Below are positions 26,801 to 41,500 of a DNA stretch of 64,000 bases, piece by piece. Where the stretch lies: contig NW_027488986.1 in assembly GCF_050948215.1 (NCBI RefSeq), positions 62,001-126,000 on the forward strand, in the 5' to 3' direction. Within the stretch, counting starts at the first letter, position 1; the number at the start of each line of letters is the position of its first letter. Source of the stretch: Halictus rubicundus. Taxonomy: Eukaryota > Arthropoda > Insecta > Hymenoptera > Halictidae. The position numbers and the translations under genes are program-made. Below the pieces are notes generated by a model. It did not search any database and was not told the origin of the DNA. It worked only from the letters and a program-made list of their open reading frames with translations.

Positions 26801-29693
26801 AGGATAGGATAGCGGATAGTCTAGGATAGAGGATAGGATAGAGGATAGGATAGGATAGGATAGTGGATGGGATAGGATAGAGGATATAATAGGATAGAGG
26901 ATTGCATAGGGTACAGGAAAGGATAGGATTGAGGATAGAGGATAGGATGGGATAGAGGATAGGATAGACGATAGGATAGGATAGGAGAGGATTGGATAGA
27001 GGATAGGATAGGATAGAGGATATGATAGGATAGAGGATAGGATAGGATAGAGGATTGGATAGGATAGAGGATAGATGATAGGATAGGATAGAGGATTGGA
27101 TAGGATACAGGATAGGATAGGATAGAGGATAAGATAGGGGATTTGATAGGATAGAGGATAGGATAGGATAGAAGATAGGATAGGATAGAGGATAGGATAG
27201 GATAGAGGATAGGATAGGATAGAGGATAGGATAGGATAGAGGATAGGATAGACGATAGGATAGGATAGAGGATAGGATAGGACAGAGGATAGGATAGGAT
27301 AGAGGATAGGATAGGGGATTGGATAGGATACAGGATAGGATAGGATAGAGGATAGGATAGGATAGAGGATAGGATAGGATAGAGGATTGGATAGGATACA
27401 GGATAGGATAGGATAGTGGATAAGATAGGATAGAGGATAGGATAGGAGAGAGGATAGGATAGGATAGAGGATAGGATAGACGATAGGATAGGATAGAGGA
27501 CAGGATAGGACAGAGGATAGGATTGGATAGAGGATTGGATAGGATAGAGGATAGGATACACGATAAGATAGGATAGAGGATAGGATAGGACAGAGGATTG
27601 GATAGGATAGAGGATAGAGGATAGGATAGGATACAGGAAAGGATAGGATTGAGGATAGGATATGATAGAAGATAGGATATTATAGAGGATATGATAGGAT
27701 AGAGGATAGGATAGGATAGAGGATTGGATAGGATAGAGGATAGATGATAGGATAGGATAGAGGATTGGATAGGATACAGGATAGGATAGGATAGAGGATA
27801 GGATGGGATAGAGGATAGGATAGGATAGAGGATAGGATAGACGATAGGATAGGATAGACGATAGGATAGGATAGAGGAAAGGATAGGACAGAGGATTGGA
27901 TAGGATAGAGGATAGGATAGGATTGAGGATTAGATAGGATACAGGAAAGGATAGGATTGAGGATAGATGATAGGATGGGATAGAGGATAGGATAGGATAG
28001 AGGATAGGATAGACGATAGGATAGGATAGAGGATAGGATAGGACAGAGGATAGGATAGGATAGAGGATAGGATAGTTGATTGGATAGGATACAGGATAGG
28101 ATAGGATAGAGGATAGGATAGGATAGAGAATTGGATAGGATAGAGGATAGGATAGAGGATAGGATAGAGGATAGGATAGAGGATAGGATAGAGGATAGGA
28201 TAGAGGATAGGATAGAGGATAGGATAGAGGATAGGATAGGATAGGATAGAGGATAGGATAGGATAGATGATAGGATAGGATAGAGGATAGGATAGGATAG
28301 AGGATAGGATAGGATAGAGGATAGGATAGGATAGAAGATAGGATAGGAGAGAGGATAGGATAGCATAGAGGATAGGATAGGATAGAGGATAGGATAGGAT
28401 AGAGGATAGGATAGAATAGAAGATAGGATAGGATAGAGCATAGGATAGGATAGAGGATAGGATAGGTTAGAGGATAGGATAGGACAGTGGATTGGATAGG
28501 ATAGAGGATAGAGGATAGGATAGGATACAGCAAAGGATAGGATTGAGGATAGGATATGATAGAAGATAGGATAGGATAGAGGATAGGATAGGATAGAGGA
28601 TAGGATAGGATAGAGGATAGGATAGAGGATAGGATAGAGGATAGGATAGAGGATAGGATAGAGGATAGGATAGGATAGGATAGAGGATAGGATAGGATAG
28701 ATGATAGGATAGGATAGAGGATAGGATAGGATAGAGGATAGGATAGGATAGAGGATAGGATAGGATAGAAGATAGGATAGGAGAGAGGATAGGATAGGAT
28801 AGAGGATAGGATAGGATAGAGGATAGGATAGGATAGAGGATAGGATAGAATAGAAGATAGGATAGGATAGAGCATAGGATAGGATAGAGGATAGGATAGG
28901 ATAGAGGATTGGATAGAGGATATGATAGGATAGAGGATAGGATAGGATAGAGGATAGGATAGGATAGAGGATAGGATAGACGATAGGATAGGATAGAGGA
29001 TAGGATAGGACAGAGGATAGGATAGGATAGAGGATAGGATAGGGGATTGGATAGGATACAGGATAGGATAGGATAGAGGATAGGATAGGATAGAGGATTG
29101 GATAGGATACAGGAAAGGATAGGATTGAGGATAGAGGATAGGATGGGATAGAGGATTGGATAGGATAGGATAGAGGATAGGATAGGATAGAGGATAGGAT
29201 AGGATAGAGGATTGCATAGGATACAGGAAAGGATAGGATTGAGGATAGAGGGTAGGATGGGATAGAGGATAAGATAGGATAGAGGATAGGATAGGACAGA
29301 GGATTGGATAGGATAGAGGATAGAGGATAGGATAGGATACAGGAAAGGATAGGTTTGAGGATAGGATATGATAGAAGATAGGATAGGATAGAGGATAGGA
29401 TAGGATAGAGGATAGGATTGGATAGAGGATAGGATAGGATGGACGATAGGAAACGGGATTGGATAGGATAGAGGATAGGATAGGATAGCGGATAGGATTG
29501 GATAGAGGATAGGATAGGATAGAGGATAGGATAGGGTAGAGGATAGTATATGATAGAGAATAGGATAGGATAGGATAGAGGATAGGATAGGATAGAGGAT
29601 CGGATAGGATAGAGGATAGGATATTATAGAGGATAGGATAGGATAGAGGATAGGATAGGATAGAGGATAGGATAGAGGATATGATAGAGAATA
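23823..29693 (+). repeat. D-block large unit 1 (5,871 bp)
   Basis: GGTTAAG at 23,823 and 29,694 and GTATAC at 23,886 and 29,757 give the 5,871-bp period. Beyond ~25.4 kb the offset to the next unit is 5,917, because unit 2 has 46 extra bp (17+17+12) near 31,290. The GATGACAGGAAAGG doublet is at 24,236 and 24,270. The left part is the A+B composite; from 26,253 onward it is the X-type sequence that is later tandemly repeated. Confidence 0.83.
28141..28236 (+). repeat. 8 x 12-bp run (TAGAGGATAGGA)
   Basis: This run has eight consecutive 12-bp units with no pentamer insertion, inside an otherwise 17-bp array. Equivalent 8-unit runs lie at 34,046-34,141, 37,228-37,323, 40,410-40,505 and 44,352-44,447, always preceded by GAGAATTGGATAGG. 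A 5-unit run follows at 28,611-28,670, with equivalents at 40,880-40,939 and 44,822-44,881. The unit number is identical in all copies. Confidence 0.9.
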
Positions 29694-31190
29694 GGTTAAG
29701 ATAGAGAATAGGAACGGATAGATGATATTATAGGATAGAGGATAGGATATGATAGAGTATACGATATTATAGAGGGTAGGATAGGATAGAGCATAGGATA
29801 GGGGATTGGATAGGATAGGATAGAGGATAGGCTAGGATAGAGGATAGGATAGGATAAAGGATAGGATAGGATAGAGGATAGGATAGGGGATTTGATAGGA
29901 TAGAGGATAGGATAGGGGATTTGATAGGATAGAGGATAGGATAGGATAGAAGATAGGATAGGATAGGATAGAGGATAGGATAGGATAGAGGATAGGATAG
30001 GATAGATGATAGGATAGGATAGAGGATAGGATAGGATAGAGGATAGGATAGGATAGAGGATAGGATAGGATAGAGGATAGGATAGGATAGAGGATAGGAT
30101 AGGATAGATGACAGGAAAGGATTGAGGATAGGATAGGATAGATGACAGGAAATGATTGAGGATAGGATAGGATAGATAATAGGATAGTATAGAGGATAGG
30201 ATAGGATAGATGATAGGATAGGATAGAGGATACGATAGGGGATTGGGTAGGATAGAGGGTAGGATAGGATAGGATAGAGGATAGGATAGGATAGAGGATA
30301 GGATAGGACAGAGTATAGGATTGGATAGAGGATAGGATAGGATAGAGGATAGGATAGGATAGAGGATAGGATTGGATAGAGGATAGGATAGGATGGACGA
30401 TAGGAAACGGGATTGGATAGGATAGAGGATAGGATAGGATAGCGGATAGGATAGGATAGAGGATAGGATAGGATAGAGGATAGGATAGGGGATTTGATAG
30501 GATAGAGGATAGGATAGGATAGAGGATAGGATACACGATAGGATAGGATAGAGGATAGGATAGGATAGAGGATAGGATAGGATAGATGATAGGATAGGAT
30601 AGAGGATAGGATAGGATAGAGGATAGGATAGGATAGAGGATAGGATAGGATAGAGGATAGGATAGGATAGACGATAGGATAGGATACAGGAAAGGATAGG
30701 ATTGAGGATAGATGATAGGATAGGATAGAGGATAGGATAGGATAGAGGATTGCATAGGATACAGGAAAGGATAGGATTGAGGATAGAGGATAGGATGGGA
30801 TAGAGGATAGGATAGGATAGAGGATAGGATACACGATAGGATAGGATAGAGGATAGGATAGGACAGAGGATTGGATAGGATAGAGGATAGAGGATAGGAT
30901 AGGATACAGGAAAGGATAGGATTGAGGATAGGATATGATAGAAGATAGGATAGGATAGAGGATATGATAGGATAGAGGATAGGATAGGATAGAGGATTGG
31001 ATAGGATAGAGGATATATGGTAGGATAGGATAGAGGATTGGATAGGATACAGGATAGCATAGGATAGAGGATAAGATAGGGGATTTGATAGGATAGAGGA
31101 TAGGATAGGATAGAAGATAGGATAGGATAGAGGATAGAGGATAGAATGGGATTGAGGATAGGATAGGATAGAGGATAGGATAGGATAGAG
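28456..31190 (+). repeat. 2,735-bp segment present in some X modules only
   Basis: Left and right of this segment X copy 1 aligns to X copy 2 at offsets 5,905 and 3,170. The difference is 2,735 bp, and the two flanks meet at about 34,361 in copy 2. The segment contains the A-type GTATAC module at 29,757. It is satellite throughout, with no terminal inverted repeats, target duplications or coding region of a transposon visible, so its presence or absence is best explained by unequal exchange. Ends are uncertain by about one unit. Confidence 0.7.
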
Positions 31191-32169
31191 AATAGGATAG
31201 GATAGAAGATAGGATAGGGGATTTGATAGGATAGGGGATCGGATAGGATAGAAGATAGGATAGGATAGAGGATAGGATAGGATAGAGGATAGGTTAGACG
31301 ATAGGATAGGATAGAGGATAGGATAGGATAGAGGATAGGATAGGACAGAGGATAGGATAGGGGATTTGATAGGATAGAGGATAGGATAGGATAGAGGATA
31401 GGATACACGATAGGATAGGATAGAGGATAGGATAGTATAGAGGATAGGATAGGATAGATGATAGGATAGGATAGAGGATAGGATAGGATAGAGGATAGGA
31501 TAGGATAGAGGATAGGATAGGATAGAGGATAGGATAGGATAGACGATAGGATAGGATACAGGAAAGGATAGGATAGAGGATAGGATAGGATAGAGGATTG
31601 CATAGGATACAGGAAAGGATAGGATTGAGTATAGAGGATAGGATGGGATAGAGGATAGGATAGGATAGAGGATAGGATACACGATAGGATAGGATAGAGG
31701 ATAGGATAGGACAGAGGATTGGATAGGATAGAGGATAGAGGATAGGATAGGATACAGGAAAGGATAGGATTGAGGATAGGATATGATAGAAGATAGGATA
31801 GGATAGAGGATATGATAGGATAGAGGATAGGATAGGATAGAGGATTGGATAGGATAGAGGATATATGGTAGGATAGGATAGAGGATTGGATAGGATACAG
31901 GATAGGATAGGATAGAGGATAAGATAGGGGATTTGATAGGATAGAGGATAGGATAGGATAGAGGATTGGATAGGATAGAGGATAGATGATAGGATAGGAT
32001 AGAGGATTGGATAGGATACAGGATAGGATAGGATAGAGGATAGGATGGGATAGAGGATAGGATAGGATAGAGGATAGGATAGACGATAGGATAGGATAGA
32101 CGATAGGATAGGATAGAGGATAGGATAGGACAGAGGATTGGATAGGATAGAGGATAGGATAGGATTGAG

Positions 32170-35100
32170 GATTAGATAGGATACAGGAAAGGATAGGATT
32201 GAGGATAGATGATAGGATGGGATAGAGGATTGGATAGGATACAGGATAGGATAGGATAGAGGATAGGATAGGACAGTGGATTGGATAGGATAGAGGATAG
32301 GATAGAGGATATATGGTAGGATAGGATAGAGGATTGGATAGGATACAGGATAGGATAGGATAGAGGATAAGATAGGGGATTTGATAGGATAGAGGATAGG
32401 ATAGGATAGAAGATAGGATAGGATAGAGGATAGAGGATAGAATGGGATTGAGGATTGGATAGGATAGGATAGAGGATAGGATAGGATAGAGGATAGGATA
32501 GGATAGAGGATTGCATAGGATAGAGGATAGAGGATAGGATAGGATACAGGAAAGGATAGGATTGAGGATAGGATATGATAGAAGATAGGATAGGATAGAG
32601 GATAGGATAGGATAGAGGATTAGATAGGATACAGGAAAGGATAGGATTGAGGATAGGATTGGATACAGGATAGGATAGGATAGAGGATAGGATAGGGGAA
32701 TGTATAGGATAGGATAGCGGATAGTCTAGGATAGAGGATAGGATAGAGGATAGGATAGGATAGGATAGTGGATGGGATAGGATAGAGGATATAATAGGAT
32801 AGAGGATTGCATAGGGTACAGGAAAGGATAGGATTGAGGATAGAGGATAGGATGGGATAGAGGATAGGATAGACGATAGGATAGGATAGGAGAGGATTGG
32901 ATAGAGGATAGGATAGGATAGAGGATATGATAGGATAGAGGATAGGATAGGATAGAGGATTGGATAGGATAGAGGATAGATGATAGGATAGGATAGAGGA
33001 TTGGATAGGATACAGGATAGGATAGGATAGAGGATAAGATAGGGGATTTGATAGGATAGAGGATAGGATAGGATAGAAGATAGGATAGGATAGAGGATAG
33101 GATAGGATAGAGGATAGGATAGGATAGAGGATAGGATAGGATAGAGGATAGGATAGACGATAGGATAGGATAGAGGATAGGATAGGACAGAGGATAGGAT
33201 AGGATAGAGGATAGGATAGGGGATTGGATAGGATACAGGATAGGATAGGATAGAGGATAGGATAGGATAGAGGATAGGATAGGATAGAGGATTGGATAGG
33301 ATACAGGATAGGATAGGATAGTGGATAAGATAGGATAGAGGATAGGATAGGAGAGAGGATAGGATAGGATAGAGGATAGGATAGACGATAGGATAGGATA
33401 GAGGACAGGATAGGACAGAGGATAGGATTGGATAGAGGATTGGATAGGATAGAGGATAGGATACACGATAAGATAGGATAGAGGATAGGATAGGACAGAG
33501 GATTGGATAGGATAGAGGATAGAGGATAGGATAGGATACAGGAAAGGATAGGATTGAGGATAGGATATGATAGAAGATAGGATATTATAGAGGATATGAT
33601 AGGATAGAGGATAGGATAGGATAGAGGATTGGATAGGATAGAGGATAGATGATAGGATAGGATAGAGGATTGGATAGGATACAGGATAGGATAGGATAGA
33701 GGATAGGATGGGATAGAGGATAGGATAGGATAGAGGATAGGATAGACGATAGGATAGGATAGACGATAGGATAGGATAGAGGAAAGGATAGGACAGAGGA
33801 TTGGATAGGATAGAGGATAGGATGGGATTGAGGATTAGATAGGATACAGGAAAGGATAGGATTGAGGATAGATGATAGGATGGGATAGAGGATAGGATAG
33901 GATAGAGGATAGGATAGACGATAGGATAGGATAGAGGATAGGATAGGACAGAGGATAGGATAGGATAGAGGATAGGATAGTTGATTGGATAGGATACAGG
34001 ATAGGATAGGATAGAGGATAGGATAGGATAGAGAATTGGATAGGATAGAGGATAGGATAGAGGATAGGATAGAGGATAGGATAGAGGATAGGATAGAGGA
34101 TAGGATAGAGGATAGGATAGAGGATAGGATAGAGGATAGGATAGGATAGGATAGAGGATAGGATAGGATAGATGATAGGATAGGATAGAGGATAGGATAG
34201 GATAGAGGATAGGATAGGATAGAGGATAGGATAGGATAGAAGATAGGATAGGAGAGAGGATAGGATAGCATAGAGGATAGGATAGGATAGAGGATAGGAT
34301 AGGATAGAGGATAGGATAGAATAGAAGATAGGATAGGATAGAGCATAGGATAGGATAGAGAATAGGATAGGATAGAAGATAGGATAGGGGATTTGATAGG
34401 ATAGGGGATCGGATAGGATAGAAGATAGGATAGGATAGAGGATAGGATAGGATAGAGGATAGGTTAGACGATAGGATAGGATAGAGGATAGGATAGGATA
34501 GAGGATAGGATAGGACAGAGGATAGGATAGGGGATTTGATAGGATAGAGGATAGGATAGGATAGAGGATAGGATACACGATAGGATAGGATAGAGGATAG
34601 GATAGTATAGAGGATAGGATAGGATAGATGATAGGATAGGATAGAGGATAGGATAGGATAGAGGATAGGATAGGATAGAGGATAGGATAGGATAGAGGAT
34701 AGGATAGGATAGACGATAGGATAGGATACAGGAAAGGATAGGATAGAGGATAGGATAGGATAGAGGATTGCATAGGATACAGGAAAGGATAGGATTGAGG
34801 ATAGAGGATAGGATGGGATAGAGGATAGGATAGGATAGAGGATAGGATACACGATAGGATAGGATAGAGGATAGGATAGGACAGAGGATTGGATAGGATA
34901 GAGGATAGAGGATAGGATAGGATACAGGAAAGGATAGGATTGAGGATAGGATATGATAGAAGATAGGATAGGATAGAGGATATGATAGGATAGAGGATAG
35001 GATAGGATAGAGGATTGGATAGGATAGAGGATATATGGTAGGATAGGATAGAGGATTGGATAGGATACAGGATAGGATAGGATAGAGGATAAGATAGGGG

Positions 35101-35339
35101 ATTTGATAGGATAGAGGATAGGATAGGATAGAGGATTGGATAGGATAGAGGATAGATGATAGGATAGGATAGAGGATTGGATAGGATACAGGATAGGATA
35201 GGATAGAGGATAGGATGGGATAGAGGATAGGATAGGATAGAGGATAGGATAGACGATAGGATAGGATAGACGATAGGATAGGATAGAGGATAGGATAGGA
35301 CAGAGGATTGGATAGGATAGAGGATAGGATAGGATTGAG
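32170..35339 (+). repeat. X module, short copy 2 (3,170 bp)
   Basis: GATTAGATAGGATACAGG starts at 32,170 and the next copy at 35,340. It is nearly identical to copy 3; the 12-bp length difference is one missing repeat unit near 32,300. A private substitution gives GATGGGATTGAGG at ~33,821 where its sisters read GATAGGATTGAGG. The invariant 8 x 12-bp run is at 34,046-34,141. Confidence 0.85.
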
Positions 35340-38300
35340 GATTAGATAGGATACAGGAAAGGATAGGATTGAGGATAGATGATAGGATGGGATAGAGGAT
35401 TGGATAGGATACAGGATAGGATAGGATAGAGGATAGGATAGGACAGTGGATTGGATAGGATAGAGGATAGGATAGAGGATAGGATAGAGGATATATGGTA
35501 GGATAGGATAGAGGATTGGATAGGATACAGGATAGGATAGGATAGAGGATAAGATAGGGGATTTGATAGGATAGAGGATAGGATAGGATAGAAGATAGGA
35601 TAGGATAGAGGATAGAGGATAGAATGGGATTGAGGATTGGATAGGATAGGATAGAGGATAGGATAGGATAGAGGATAGGATAGGATAGAGGATTGCATAG
35701 GATAGAGGATAGAGGATAGGATAGGATACAGGAAAGGATAGGATTGAGGATAGGATATGATAGAAGATAGGATAGGATAGAGGATAGGATAGGATAGAGG
35801 ATTAGATAGGATACAGGAAAGGATAGGATTGAGGATAGGATTGGATACAGGATAGGATAGGATAGAGGATAGGATAGGGGAATGTATAGGATAGGATAGC
35901 GGATAGTCTAGGATAGAGGATAGGATAGAGGATAGGATAGGATAGGATAGTGGATGGGATAGGATAGAGGATATAATAGGATAGAGGATTGCATAGGGTA
36001 CAGGAAAGGATAGGATTGAGGATAGAGGATAGGATGGGATAGAGGATAGGATAGACGATAGGATAGGATAGGAGAGGATTGGATAGAGGATAGGATAGGA
36101 TAGAGGATATGATAGGATAGAGGATAGGATAGGATAGAGGATTGGATAGGATAGAGGATAGATGATAGGATAGGATAGAGGATTGGATAGGATACAGGAT
36201 AGGATAGGATAGAGGATAAGATAGGGGATTTGATAGGATAGAGGATAGGATAGGATAGAAGATAGGATAGGATAGAGGATAGGATAGGATAGAGGATAGG
36301 ATAGGATAGAGGATAGGATAGGATAGAGGATAGGATAGACGATAGGATAGGATAGAGGATAGGATAGGACAGAGGATAGGATAGGATAGAGGATAGGATA
36401 GGGGATTGGATAGGATACAGGATAGGATAGGATAGAGGATAGGATAGGATAGAGGATAGGATAGGATAGAGGATTGGATAGGATACAGGATAGGATAGGA
36501 TAGTGGATAAGATAGGATAGAGGATAGGATAGGAGAGAGGATAGGATAGGATAGAGGATAGGATAGACGATAGGATAGGATAGAGGACAGGATAGGACAG
36601 AGGATAGGATTGGATAGAGGATTGGATAGGATAGAGGATAGGATACACGATAAGATAGGATAGAGGATAGGATAGGACAGAGGATTGGATAGGATAGAGG
36701 ATAGAGGATAGGATAGGATACAGGAAAGGATAGGATTGAGGATAGGATATGATAGAAGATAGGATATTATAGAGGATATGATAGGATAGAGGATAGGATA
36801 GGATAGAGGATTGGATAGGATAGAGGATAGATGATAGGATAGGATAGAGGATTGGATAGGATACAGGATAGGATAGGATAGAGGATAGGATGGGATAGAG
36901 GATAGGATAGGATAGAGGATAGGATAGACGATAGGATAGGATAGACGATAGGATAGGATAGAGGAAAGGATAGGACAGAGGATTGGATAGGATAGAGGAT
37001 AGGATAGGATTGAGGATTAGATAGGATACAGGAAAGGATAGGATTGAGGATAGATGATAGGATGGGATAGAGGATAGGATAGGATAGAGGATAGGATAGA
37101 CGATAGGATAGGATAGAGGATAGGATAGGACAGAGGATAGGATAGGATAGAGGATAGGATAGTTGATTGGATAGGATACAGGATAGGATAGGATGGAGGA
37201 TAGGATAGGATAGAGAATTGGATAGGATAGAGGATAGGATAGAGGATAGGATAGAGGATAGGATAGAGGATAGGATAGAGGATAGGATAGAGGATAGGAT
37301 AGAGGATAGGATAGAGGATAGGATAGGATAGGATAGAGGATAGGATAGGATAGATGATAGGATAGGATAGAGGATAGGATAGGATAGAGGATAGGATAGG
37401 ATAGAGGATAGGATAGGATAGAAGATAGGATAGGAGAGAGGATAGGATAGCATAGAGGATAGGATAGGATAGAGGATAGGATAGGATAGAGGATAGGATA
37501 GAATAGAAGATAGGATAGGATAGAGCATAGGATAGGATAGAGAATAGGATAGGATAGAAGATAGGATAGGGGATTTGATAGGATAGGGGATCGGATAGGA
37601 TAGAAGATAGGATAGGATAGAGGATAGGATAGGATAGAGGATAGGTTAGACGATAGGATAGGATAGAGGATAGGATAGGATAGAGGATAGGATAGGACAG
37701 AGGATAGGATAGGGGATTTGATAGGATAGAGGATAGGATAGGATAGAGGATAGGATACACGATAGGATAGGATAGAGGATAGGATAGTATAGAGGATAGG
37801 ATAGGATAGATGATAGGATAGGATAGAGGATAGGATAGGATAGAGGATAGGATAGGATAGAGGATAGGATAGGATAGAGGATAGGATAGGATAGACGATA
37901 GGATAGGATACAGGAAAGGATAGGATAGAGGATAGGATAGGATAGAGGATTGCATAGGATACAGGAAAGGATAGGATTGAGGATAGAGGATAGGATGGGA
38001 TAGAGGATAGGATAGGATAGAGGATAGGATACACGATAGGATAGGATAGAGGATAGGATAGGACAGAGGATTGGATAGGATAGAGGATAGAGGATAGGAT
38101 AGGATACAGGAAAGGATAGGATTGAGGATAGGATATGATAGAAGATAGGATAGGATAGAGGATATGATAGGATAGAGGATAGGATAGGATAGAGGATTGG
38201 ATAGGATAGAGGATATATGGTAGGATAGGATAGAGGAATGGATAGGATACAGGATAGGATAGGATAGAGGATAAGATAGGGGATTTGATAGGATAGAGGA

Positions 38301-38521
38301 TAGGATAGGATAGAGGATTGGATAGGATAGAGGATAGATGATAGGATAGGATAGAGGATTGGATAGGATACAGGATAGGATAGGATAGAGGATAGGATGG
38401 GATAGAGGATAGGATAGGATAGAGGATAGGATAGACGATAGGATAGGATAGACGATAGGATAGGATAGAGGATAGGATAGGACAGAGGATTGGATAGGAT
38501 AGAGGATAGGATAGGATTGAG
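35340..38521 (+). repeat. X module, short copy 3 (3,182 bp)
   Basis: It starts with GATTAGATAGGATACAGG at 35,340 and matches the start of copy 4 at offset 3,182. A private substitution gives GGATGGAGG near 37,192 (sisters GGATAGAGG), and another gives GAGGAATGG near 38,233. The 8 x 12-bp run is at 37,228-37,323. The near-identity to copies 2 and 4 indicates very recent amplification. Confidence 0.85.
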
Positions 38522-41500
38522 GATTAGATAGGATACAGGAAAGGATAGGATTGAGGATAGATGATAGGATGGGATAGAGGATTGGATAGGATACAGGATA
38601 GGATAGGATAGAGGATAGGATAGGACAGTGGATTGGATAGGATAGAGGATAGGATAGAGGATAGGATAGAGGATATATGGTAGGATAGGATAGAGGATTG
38701 GATAGGATACAGGATAGGATAGGATAGAGGATAAGATAGGGGATTTGATAGGATAGAGGATAGGATAGGATAGAAGATAGGATAGGATAGAGGATAGAGG
38801 ATAGAATGGGATTGAGGATTGGATAGGATAGGATAGAGGATAGGATAGGATAGAGGATAGGATAGGATAGAGGATTGCATAGGATAGAGGATAGAGGATA
38901 GGATAGGATACAGGAAAGGATAGGATTGAGGATAGGATATGATAGAAGATAGGATAGGATAGAGGATAGGATAGGATAGAGGATTAGATAGGATACAGGA
39001 AAGGATAGGATTGAGGATAGGATTGGATACAGGATAGGATAGGATAGAGGATAGGATAGGGGAATGTATAGGATAGGATAGCGGATAGTCTAGGATAGAG
39101 GATAGGATAGAGGATAGGATAGGATAGGATAGTGGATGGGATAGGATAGAGGATATAATAGGATAGAGGATTGCATAGGGTACAGGAAAGGATAGGATTG
39201 AGGATAGAGGATAGGATGGGATAGAGGATAGGATAGACGATAGGATAGGATAGGAGAGGATTGGATAGAGGATAGGATAGGATAGAGGATATGATAGGAT
39301 AGAGGATAGGATAGGATAGAGGATTGGATAGGATAGAGGATAGATGATAGGATAGGATAGAGGATTGGATAGGATACAGGATAGGATAGGATAGAGGATA
39401 AGATAGGGGATTTGATAGGATAGAGGATAGGATAGGATAGAAGATAGGATAGGATAGAGGATAGGATAGGATAGAGGATAGGATAGGATAGAGGATAGGA
39501 TAGGATAGAGGATAGGATAGACGATAGGATAGGATAGAGGATAGGATAGGACAGAGGATAGGATAGGATAGAGGATAGGATAGGGGATTGGATAGGATAC
39601 AGGATAGGATAGGATAGAGGATAGGATAGGATAGAGGATAGGATAGGATAGAGGATTGGATAGGATACAGGATAGGATAGGATAGTGGATAAGATAGGAT
39701 AGAGGATAGGATAGGAGAGAGGATAGGATAGGATAGAGGATAGGATAGACGATAGGATAGGATAGAGGACAGGATAGGACAGAGGATAGGATTGGATAGA
39801 GGATTGGATAGGATAGAGGATAGGATACACGATAAGATAGGATAGAGGATAGGATAGGACAGAGGATTGGATAGGATAGAGGATAGAGGATAGGATAGGA
39901 TACAGGAAAGGATAGGATTGAGGATAGGATATGATAGAAGATAGGATATTATAGAGGATATGATAGGATAGAGGATAGGATAGGATAGAGGATTGGATAG
40001 GATAGAGGATAGATGATAGGATAGGATAGAGGATTGGATAGGATACAGGATAGGATAGGATAGAGGATAGGATGGGATAGAGGATAGGATAGGATAGAGG
40101 ATAGGATAGACGATAGGATAGGATAGACGATAGGATAGGATAGAGGAAAGGATAGGACAGAGGATTGGATAGGATAGAGGATAGGATAGGATTGAGGATT
40201 AGATAGGATACAGGAAAGGATAGGATTGAGGATAGATGATAGGATGGGATAGAGGATAGGATAGGATAGAGGATAGGATAGACGATAGGATAGGATAGAG
40301 GATAGGATAGGACAGAGGATAGGATAGGATAGAGGATAGGATAGTTGATTGGATAGGATACAGGATAGGATAGGATAGAGGATAGGATAGGATAGAGAAT
40401 TGGATAGGATAGAGGATAGGATAGAGGATAGGATAGAGGATAGGATAGAGGATAGGATAGAGGATAGGATAGAGGATAGGATAGAGGATAGGATAGAGGA
40501 TAGGATAGGATAGGATAGAGGATAGGATAGGATAGATGATAGGATAGGATAGAGGATAGGATAGGATAGAGGATAGGATAGGATAGAGGATAGGATAGGA
40601 TAGAAGATAGGATAGGAGAGAGGATAGGATAGCATAGAGGATAGGATAGGATAGAGGATAGGATAGGATAGAGGATAGGATAGAATAGAAGATAGGATAG
40701 GATAGAGCATAGGATAGGATAGAGGATAGGATAGGTTAGAGGATAGGATAGGACAGTGGATTGGATAGGATAGAGGATAGAGGATAGGATAGGATACAGC
40801 AAAGGATAGGATTGAGGATAGGATATGATAGAAGATAGGATAGGATAGAGGATAGGATAGGATAGAGGATAGGATAGGATAGAGGATAGGATAGAGGATA
40901 GGATAGAGGATAGGATAGAGGATAGGATAGAGGATAGGATAGGATAGGATAGAGGATAGGATAGGATAGATGATAGGATAGGATAGAGGATAGGATAGGA
41001 TAGAGGATAGGATAGGATAGAGGATAGGATAGGATAGAAGATAGGATAGGAGAGAGGATAGGATAGGATAGAGGATAGGATAGGATAGAGGATAGGATAG
41101 GATAGAGGATAGGATAGAATAGAAGATAGGATAGGATAGAGCATAGGATAGGATAGAGGATAGGATAGGATAGAGGATTGGATAGAGGATATGATAGGAT
41201 AGAGGATAGGATAGGATAGAGGATAGGATAGGATAGAGGATAGGATAGACGATAGGATAGGATAGAGGATAGGATAGGACAGAGGATAGGATAGGATAGA
41301 GGATAGGATAGGGGATTGGATAGGATACAGGATAGGATAGGATAGAGGATAGGATAGGATAGAGGATTGGATAGGATACAGGAAAGGATAGGATTGAGGA
41401 TAGAGGATAGGATGGGATAGAGGATTGGATAGGATAGGATAGAGGATAGGATAGGATAGAGGATAGGATAGGATAGAGGATTGCATAGGATACAGGAAAG

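Larger units (their letters stand above)
26253..32169 (+). repeat. X module, long copy 1 (5,917 bp)
   Basis: It is defined from GATTAGATAGGATACAGG at 26,253 to the next equivalent at 32,170. It overlaps the D units because the two registers are nested. Against the short copies it carries a 2,735-bp extra segment: the offset to copy 2 is 5,905 before the segment and 3,170 after it. It contains an 8-unit 12-bp run (28,141-28,236) and a 5-unit one (28,611-28,670). Confidence 0.8.

Noticed and set aside
28141..28236. Promoter, terminator or replication origin in the 12-bp runs
   Set aside because: The runs are only the 12-bp form of the same repeat; no promoter boxes, hairpin with T-run or AT-rich unwinding element was seen.
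28456..31190. Mobile element insertion
   Set aside because: The block is itself satellite, with no terminal repeats, target-site duplication or transposase-like frame; unequal exchange explains it.
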